A DNA stretch of 64,000 nt, from assembly GCF_011046535.1 (NCBI RefSeq), contig NZ_CP049257.1:4712001-4776000 (forward strand), given 5' to 3'. Of the stretch, positions 59,035 to 64,000 are shown piece after piece (position 1 is the first letter of the stretch; each line of letters opens with the position of its first letter). A model generated the notes under the pieces. The model saw nothing but the letters and a program-made list of their open reading frames with translations. It ran no database searches and was not told where the DNA came from. The translations under genes were made by a program, and so were the position numbers. Origin of the DNA: Nocardioides anomalus (GTDB lineage Bacteria > Actinomycetota > Actinomycetes > Propionibacteriales > Nocardioidaceae).

Positions 59035-60054
59035 GTGAGGTCCTACCGCTGCCGGGTCTGCGACAACCCGCTGCACTTCGAGAACTCCTCGTGCGTCTCG
59101 TGCGGGACCGCGCTCGCCTACAGCCGCGAGGAGCGGGCGATCGTGCCGGTCGACCACCTCTCGCGCTACCTCGACCAGAGCGGGCTGGTGTGGCACCGGT
59201 GCCGCAACCTCGGGCTGCACGGGTGCACCTGGCTGTCGCGCTACGAGGGCGGTCAGTGCTTCGCCTGCGACCTGACCCGCACCCGACCGAACGACGAGGA
59301 CCCCGAGGGGCTGGCGAACTACCCCGCCGCCGAGCGGGCCAAGCGGCACCTGCTGGCCGAGCTGGACACCCTCGGCTTCCAGGTCGTGGGCAAGGACACC
59401 GACCCGGACAACGGCCTGGCCTTCGACCTGCTCTCCAGCGTCCACGAGAACGTGACCATCGGCCACGCCGACGGGGTCGTCACCATCGACCTGGCCGAGA
59501 GCGACGACGCCTACCGCGCGCGCGTCCAGCAGGACCTGGCGGAGCCCTACCGCACCATGCTCGGCCACTTCCGGCACGAGGTCGGGCACTACTACGAGTG
59601 GCAGCTGGTCCGCGGCGACCTCATCGAGCAGGCGCGGGCGCTGTTCGGCGACGAGACCGCCGACTACCAGGCCGCGATCGACCGGCACTACGCCGACGGC
59701 CCGCCCGCCGACTGGGCGTCGTCCTACATCAGCACGTACGCGACCATGCACCCCTTCGAGGACTTCGCCGAGACCTGGGCGCACTTCCTGCACATCAGCG
59801 ACACCGTAGAGACCGCCGCGGCGTACGGGCTCACCGCGGTCGCGCCGGTGACGGCGTTCTCGAGCTTCCGTGACGTGGTGGCCGGGATCTGGGTGCCGCT
59901 GTCGATCGCGCTCAACATGATCAACCGCTCGATGGGCAAGGACGACCTCTACCCCTTCGTCATCCCGGCGCCGGTGCTGGACAAGCTCGACTTCGTGGCC
60001 GCGCTGCCGCGGACCGTGCCCGCCCCGGCCCAGGCCACCCGGTCGGACGGTTGA
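59035..60054 (+). CDS. Putative zinc-binding metallopeptidase with N-terminal zinc ribbons
   Basis: 339 residues. The N-terminus carries two treble-clef/ribbon-like units (YRCRVCDNPLHFENSSCVSCG and WHRCRNLGLHGCTW...GGQCFACDL). The catalytic domain has the zincin motif RHEVGHYYEW with His181, Glu182 and His185, and downstream EDFAETWAHFLHI with the probable third ligand Glu. This matches the bacterial putative zinc-binding peptidase family (DUF2248-type). No signal peptide. GTG at 59035 is preferred since it directly precedes the first Cys motif. Confidence 0.82.
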   Translation: MRSYRCRVCDNPLHFENSSCVSCGTALAYSREERAIVPVDHLSRYLDQSGLVWHRCRNLGLHGCTWLSRYEGGQCFACDLTRTRPNDEDPEGLANYPAAERAKRHLLAELDTLGFQVVGKDTDPDNGLAFDLLSSVHENVTIGHADGVVTIDLAESDDAYRARVQQDLAEPYRTMLGHFRHEVGHYYEWQLVRGDLIEQARALFGDETADYQAAIDRHYADGPPADWASSYISTYATMHPFEDFAETWAHFLHISDTVETAAAYGLTAVAPVTAFSSFRDVVAGIWVPLSIALNMINRSMGKDDLYPFVIPAPVLDKLDFVAALPRTVPAPAQATRSDG

Positions 60055-60067
60055 GGCTTCAACCGTC
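60046..60067. promoter_or_regulatory. Inverted repeat at the end of the metallopeptidase gene
   Basis: GACGGTTGA (60046-60054) and TCAACCGTC (60059-60067) are perfect complements with a 4-base loop. The left arm includes the metallopeptidase stop; the right arm ends 6 bp before the next -10 box. It may be a terminator or an operator of the following gene. Confidence 0.5.
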
Positions 60068-60072
60068 ACGGG

Positions 60073-60078
60073 TACCGT
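60073..60078 (+). promoter_or_regulatory. -10 box of leaderless promoter for the GST gene
   Basis: TACCGT lies 7 nt before the GTG at 60086. Confidence 0.5.
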
Positions 60079-60085
60079 CCGGGCT

Positions 60086-61042
60086 GTGAACGAGGACGAC
60101 AGCAAGAAGACGGGCGGCTCGTTCGAGCGGGACACCGACTACATCCCGGACCGGATCACCCACGAGGGGCGGCGCCCGGAGCACGGGCCCGCCGACGTGC
60201 CGCTGTGGCCGGTCGAGGCCGGTCGCTACCGGCTGGTCGCCGCGCGCGCGTGCCCGTGGGCCAGCCGCGCCATCATCGTGCGGCAGCTGCTGGGCCTCGA
60301 GGACGTCATCTCCCTCGGGCTGTGCGGGCCGACCCACGACCTGCGCAGCTGGACCTTCGACCTCGACCCGGGCGGGGTGGACCCGGTGCTGGGGATCGAG
60401 CGCCTCCAGCAGGCCTACTTCGCCCGCTTCCCGGCGTACCCCAAGGGGATCACCGTGCCCGCGGTCGTCGACGTGCCGACCGGGCAGGTGGTCACCAACG
60501 ACTTCCCGTGGATCACCCACGACCTGTTCTTCGAGTGGCGCGAGTTCCACCGCGAGGACGCACCCGACCTGTGGCCGGCCGAGCTCCGCGAGGAGATGGA
60601 GGCGGTGATGAAGCGGGTCTACACCGAGGTCAACAACGGCGTCTACCGCTGCGGCTTCGCGAGCAGCCAGGATGCCTACGACGCGGCGTACGACCGCCTG
60701 TGGACCGCGATGGACTGGCTGGAGGAGCGGCTGGCCGACCGGCGCTACCTCATGGGCGAGACGGTCACCGAGGCCGACGTGCGGCTGTTCACCACCCTGG
60801 TCCGCTTCGACCCCGTCTACCACGGCCACTTCAAGTGCAACCGGCAGAAGCTGACCGAGCTGCCGAACCTGTGGCGCTACGCCCGCGACCTGTTCGCCCT
60901 GCCGGGCTTCGGCGACACCGTCGACTTCGACCAGATCAAGACGCACTACTACTCGGTGCACCGCGGCATCAACCCGACCGGCATCGTGCCGCAGGGCCCG
61001 GACCTGAGCGTCTGGACGGAGCCTGCTGGTCGTCACTCGTAA
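60086..61042 (+). CDS. Xi-class glutathione transferase-like protein (thiol-hydroquinone reductase)
   Basis: 318 residues. The thioredoxin-like domain has the redox motif ARACPWASRAIIVRQ with Cys56, and the C-terminal helical domain YGFAS-type segment YRCGFASSQDAYDAAYDRLW, DVRLFTTLVRFDPVYHGHFKC typical of YqjG/Xi-class enzymes, which reduce glutathionyl-hydroquinones. Actinobacteria of this type use mycothiol, so the natural partner is probably a mycothiol conjugate (inference). Cytoplasmic. Confidence 0.87.
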   Translation: MNEDDSKKTGGSFERDTDYIPDRITHEGRRPEHGPADVPLWPVEAGRYRLVAARACPWASRAIIVRQLLGLEDVISLGLCGPTHDLRSWTFDLDPGGVDPVLGIERLQQAYFARFPAYPKGITVPAVVDVPTGQVVTNDFPWITHDLFFEWREFHREDAPDLWPAELREEMEAVMKRVYTEVNNGVYRCGFASSQDAYDAAYDRLWTAMDWLEERLADRRYLMGETVTEADVRLFTTLVRFDPVYHGHFKCNRQKLTELPNLWRYARDLFALPGFGDTVDFDQIKTHYYSVHRGINPTGIVPQGPDLSVWTEPAGRHS

Positions 61043-61141
61043 CGCGCCCGAGACGTCGAGGGGCTGTCGCCCGCGCTGGTTGCGTCCTACGGTGTCCTCC
61101 GTACGACGGTCGGCAGACGACGCATTCGGGAGGCAGAGACC

Positions 61142-62828
61142 TTGACGACGACGGAATCCGAAGAGCGAGCGAGCAAGGGGCTCAAGCTCGGGGCCATCGG
61201 TCTCGTGGGCAGCATCGTCGTGGGCATCGCGTCCACGGCGCCGGCCTACTCGCTGGCCGCCACCCTGGGCTTCGTCGTCACCACCGAGAACGGCTCCGGG
61301 ATCGTCGGCACCAAGGCGCCGCTGATCATGGTGCTCGCCTTCGTCCCGATGTACCTCACAGCCGTGGCCTACGCCGAGCTGAACAAGGCCGAGCCCGACT
61401 GCGGCACCACGTTCACCTGGGCGGCCCGGGCCTTCGGGCCGCGCGCCGGCTTCATGGGCGGCTGGGCGATCATCATCGCCGACATCATCGTGATGGCGAA
61501 CCTCGCCCAGATCGCCGGCTCCTACTCCTACTCGCTGTTCGGCTTCGACTCGCTGGCCGCCAGCGTCTTCTGGAGCACGGTGGCCGGGATCGTCTGGATC
61601 GCGGTCATGACCTACATCTGCTACCGCGGCATCGAGGTCTCGGTGCGTCTGCAGTACGGCCTGCTGGGCATCGAGATCGTCACCCTCGTCGCCTTCGCCG
61701 TGTTCGCCATCGTCAAGGTGTACGCCGGCTCGGCGCCGGTCGGGATCAAGCCGTCGTGGGACTGGATCTCGCCCAGCGGGCTGACGGCGTCCGGGCTGGT
61801 GACGGCCACGCTGATCGCCGTCTTCATCTACTGGGGCTGGGACACGGCCGTCGCGACCAACGAGGAGGCCGACGACCCCGCCACGACGCCGGGCCGCGCG
61901 GCCGTGATCTCCACGGTGCTGCTGCTGGTCATCTACGCCCTCGTGGCGGTGGCCACCATCGCCTTCGCCGGCATCGGCGAGGAGGGCATCGGACTGGGCA
62001 ACCTCGACAACGCCAGTGACGTGTTCGCCGCCATGGGCGACGCCGTGTTCGGCGGCGGGGCGGTCGGCTGGATCATGGTCCACCTCCTGGCCATCACCGT
62101 CCTGACCTCGGCCTCGGCCTCGACCCAGACCACGATCCTGCCGACGGCGCGCACCAGCCTGTCGATGGCGGTGTTCAGGGCCGCGCCGTCGCGGTTCGCC
62201 CGGATCCACCCGAAGTACCTCACGCCGACCGACTCCACGATCTGGATGGGCGGCGTATCGATCTTCTTCTACGTCGGGCTCACCCTGATCAGCGAGAACA
62301 TCCTCGCCGACACCATCGAGGCGGTCGGGCTGATGATCGCCTTCTACTACGGCCTCACCGGCTTCGCCTGCGTGTGGTTCTACCGCAAGACCATGTGGTC
62401 GAGCCCGCGCGACATCGTCATGCAGGGACTGTTCCCGCTGCTCGGCGGCACGATCCTGCTCGTCGCGTTCGTGTGGGCCGCCAAGCTGTACGCCGCGCCG
62501 GACTGGGGTGCGGGCGGCACCCACATCGGCGGCGTCGGCGGCGTGTTCCTGCTCGGCATCGGCTCCCTGCTGTTCGGGGCGGTGCTGATGTTCGTGTGGC
62601 AGGCCCTGGCCCCGGAGTACTTCCGCGGCGAGACGCTGCCCAAGCGGGACTCCTCCGACCTCGTCCTCGTCGGCGGGGGCGGCAAGCCGACCGGGCTGCG
62701 GCTGCCCGACAGCGTCGAGCGCACCGTCATCGCCCCGGACCTCTCGAACCTCCCGCCCGGGCAGACCGCGGTCGACCCGCGGACCGGGGAGCGCTTCGTC
62801 GGCGGGGGAGGACAGGCCGCCCTCCTAG
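61142..62828 (+). CDS. APC family permease (3' end probably affected by a 1-bp insertion)
   Basis: Twelve or more membrane helices over about 530 residues: GLVGSIVVGIASTAPAYSLA (TM1), FVPMYLTAVAYAELNKAEPDCG, TFTWAARAFGPRAGFMGGWA, and IYWGWDTAVATNEEADDPA. This is the actinobacterial APC type for amino acids or polyamines. As written, the frame has no stop until 63049 and would overlap the next gene by 211 bp. Dropping one G from the G5 run at 62804-62808 gives a stop at 62826-62828, 561 residues in all, which I take as the true end. TTG start with GGGAGG 8 nt upstream. Confidence 0.82.
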
Positions 62829-62831
62829 GCT
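62826..62831 (+). promoter_or_regulatory. -10 box of leaderless promoter for the CDF gene
   Basis: TAGGCT lies 7 nt before the ATG at 62839. Its TAG is the inferred true stop of the upstream permease, the same arrangement as at 6687. Confidence 0.5.
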
Positions 62832-62838
62832 GGGAGGC

Positions 62839-63753
62839 ATGGGCCACGACCACAGCCACGCCGCGGGCCGGGCCGCCGACCGCGGCCGGCTGCGCATCGT
62901 GCTGCTGGTCACGGCCAGCGTCCTCGTGCTCGAGGTCGTCGGCTGGCTGGTCACCGGGTCGCTGGCGCTGCTCGCCGACGCGGGCCACATGGCCACCGAC
63001 GCCGCGGCGGTGGTGCTCGCCCTCGGGGCGTCGTACGTCGCGTCGCTGAGGGGCGGCGAGCGCTCGACGTTCGGACTGCACCGCGCCGAGGTGCTGGCCG
63101 CACTGGTCAACGCGGTGGTGCTGATCGTGGTGTGCGCCTACCTGTTCTGGGCGGGCATCTCGCGGCTGGGCACGCCCGAGGACGTCGACGCCGGACCGAT
63201 GGTGGCCTTCGCCGCGGTCGGCCTCCTGGCCAACGCGATCTCCATGGGCGTGCTCTCGCGGGCCGAGCGGGGCTCGCTCAACATGCGCGGCGCGATCAAC
63301 GAGGTGCTGGCCGACCTGGTCGGCTCGCTGCTCGCCGTGGTCGCCGGCCTGGTCATCTGGACGACCGGGTGGACCCGGGCCGACGCCGTGGCCACCCTGG
63401 CCATCGCCGTGCTCATCGTGCCGCGGGCCTTCACCCTGGCCCGGGACGCCACCGTCGTGCTGCTCGAGATCGCCCCGGCCGGGCTCGACCTCGGCGACGT
63501 GCGCACCCACCTGCTCGACGTGCCCGGTGTCACCGACGTGCACGACCTGCACGCCTGGACCATCACCAGCGGGATCCCGTCGCTGTCGGCCCACGTCACC
63601 GTGACCGACGCCTGCCTGGCCCAGCGCGGCGTCGGGGCCACGCTGGACGAGCTCAGCCGGTGCGTGGCCGACCACTTCGACGTGCACCACGCGACCTTCC
63701 AGGTCGAGCCGGTCAGCCACCAGGCCCACGAGGACCTCGGCGAGGTGCACTGA
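62839..63753 (+). CDS. Cation diffusion facilitator (CzcD/ZitB-like)
   Basis: Exports Zn2+ or related divalent metals against protons. 304 residues: N-terminal His-rich GHDHSHA, six membrane helices, transport-site residues His and Asp in LLADAGHMATDAAAVV (TM2) and Glu/Asp in GAINEVLADLVGS (TM5, Glu in place of His as in CzcD), and a cytoplasmic ferredoxin-like domain with VTDVHDLHAWTI and CVADHFDVHHATFQVE. No metal regulator is adjacent. Confidence 0.92.
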   Translation: MGHDHSHAAGRAADRGRLRIVLLVTASVLVLEVVGWLVTGSLALLADAGHMATDAAAVVLALGASYVASLRGGERSTFGLHRAEVLAALVNAVVLIVVCAYLFWAGISRLGTPEDVDAGPMVAFAAVGLLANAISMGVLSRAERGSLNMRGAINEVLADLVGSLLAVVAGLVIWTTGWTRADAVATLAIAVLIVPRAFTLARDATVVLLEIAPAGLDLGDVRTHLLDVPGVTDVHDLHAWTITSGIPSLSAHVTVTDACLAQRGVGATLDELSRCVADHFDVHHATFQVEPVSHQAHEDLGEVH

Positions 63754-63759
63754 CCCGCG

Positions 63760-64000
63760 TCAGCGCGGGATGACCGAGAAGAGCACCTTCTTCTTGACCA
63801 TCACCCAGATCAGCAGCATGACCACGGTGTGGAGGAGCGTGCCCACCCAGAAGGCCGTGCGGTCCAGGTGCGGGATGTTGCCGACCGCGATCACGAAGAA
63901 CACGTGCACGATGAAGACGTAGAGGCTGGCCGAGCCCAGGGGCGTCCACAGCCAGCCGACGGCGGCGTTGATCGGCTTCCAGCAGGTGGTGAGCACGGCG
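63760..64000 (-). CDS. Acyltransferase/OpgC-like membrane protein, C-terminal part
   Basis: The frame continues off the right edge. The visible 80 residues are hydrophobic: WTPLGSASLYVFIVHVFFVI and FWVGTLLHTVVMLLIWVMVK, ending KKKVLFSVIPR. The segment with LGSASLYVFIVH resembles the last helices of OpgC/acyltransferase-3 proteins, which O-acylate glycans or envelope polymers. With only the end visible the family call is tentative. A GTG at 63996 is probably not the real start. Confidence 0.55.
   Translation of the reverse strand, partial: AVLTTCWKPINAAVGWLWTPLGSASLYVFIVHVFFVIAVGNIPHLDRTAFWVGTLLHTVVMLLIWVMVKKKVLFSVIPR

Noticed and set aside
1..64000. CRISPR arrays, tRNA or rRNA genes, insertion sequences
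   Set aside because: I saw no regularly spaced repeats, no cloverleaf-like sequence with a CCA-adjacent acceptor, no rRNA-like segment and no transposase motif.

Overview
The window is GC-rich chromosomal DNA from an actinobacterium, most like Nocardioides or a close relative in the Nocardioidaceae. The evidence is GC-biased codon use throughout, many GTG and some TTG starts, GTGA and TGATG stop/start overlaps, an MprAB-type two-component pair, a HelD/HelR-type helicase, and a very common leaderless promoter pattern (TANNNT, 6-7 nt, then ATG or GTG). I saw no rRNA, tRNA, CRISPR array, insertion sequence or phage module. The genus is an inference.

Layout. 1-3.4 kb: end of a lipoprotein gene, a rhodanese, then a 39-residue exported peptide gene whose Shine-Dalgarno is buried in a long hairpin, convergent with a HTH-TPR regulator, and an Fpg-type glycosylase. 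3.4-8.5 kb: small conserved protein, AAA ATPase, membrane protein, glycerophosphodiesterase, SEC-C protein, alpha/beta hydrolase. 8.4-11.1 kb: class III nucleotide cyclase with a cyclic-nucleotide-binding protein, then arginine deiminase. 11.1-13.6 kb: larB-larC-GDT1 operon. 13.6-16.6 kb: VOC remnant, pheA, DUF4446, methyltransferase, tandem MarR regulator. 16.7-22.4 kb: DHA2 efflux pump, secreted esterase, membrane molybdopterin oxidoreductase, TfoX-like protein, enoyl-CoA hydratase. 22.6-29.8 kb: HelD-like helicase, secreted SGNH-like protein, fused anthranilate/ADIC synthase, secreted YWTD propeller, ABM monooxygenase. 29.9-36.5 kb: nagA, pabA-pabB, zwf, MprAB-like pair. 36.6-42.7 kb: two PQQ-sugar-dehydrogenase-like secreted proteins, the first broken by three frameshifts. 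42.7-43.1 kb: a gene-free stretch of palindromic elements. 43.1-54 kb: fructosamine kinase, damaged tyrosine phosphatase, holin-like protein, GntR/DDAH/amino-acid permease group, VanZ, DHFR-like, hisC, DUF1801, aldo/keto reductase, ArsR-MFS pair. 53.9-64 kb: beta-helix/PASTA protein, ATP-grasp-alphaE/transglutaminase/GNAT operon, zinc metallopeptidase, Xi-class GST, APC permease, CDF exporter, acyltransferase fragment.

How genes work together. Functional pairs visible from context are the cyclase and its cyclic-nucleotide receptor; larB and larC for the nickel-pincer cofactor (larE is not here); pabA and pabB for p-aminobenzoate; a tandem MarR protein with two operator copies around the efflux-pump promoter; GntR with a palindrome in front of a dimethylarginine hydrolase; ArsR with its MFS exporter; and ATP-grasp-alphaE with transglutaminase. 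The best candidate for an undescribed system is the short exported peptide next to the HTH-TPR regulator, laid out like an RRNPP peptide-signalling locus and with an unusual RBS-sequestering hairpin. A second striking item is an 81-bp palindromic element sitting in frame inside pabB.

Quality note. Five frame disruptions fall at homopolymers or a dinucleotide run (37834, 38587, 39434, 44154, 62804), so some broken genes may be sequence errors.
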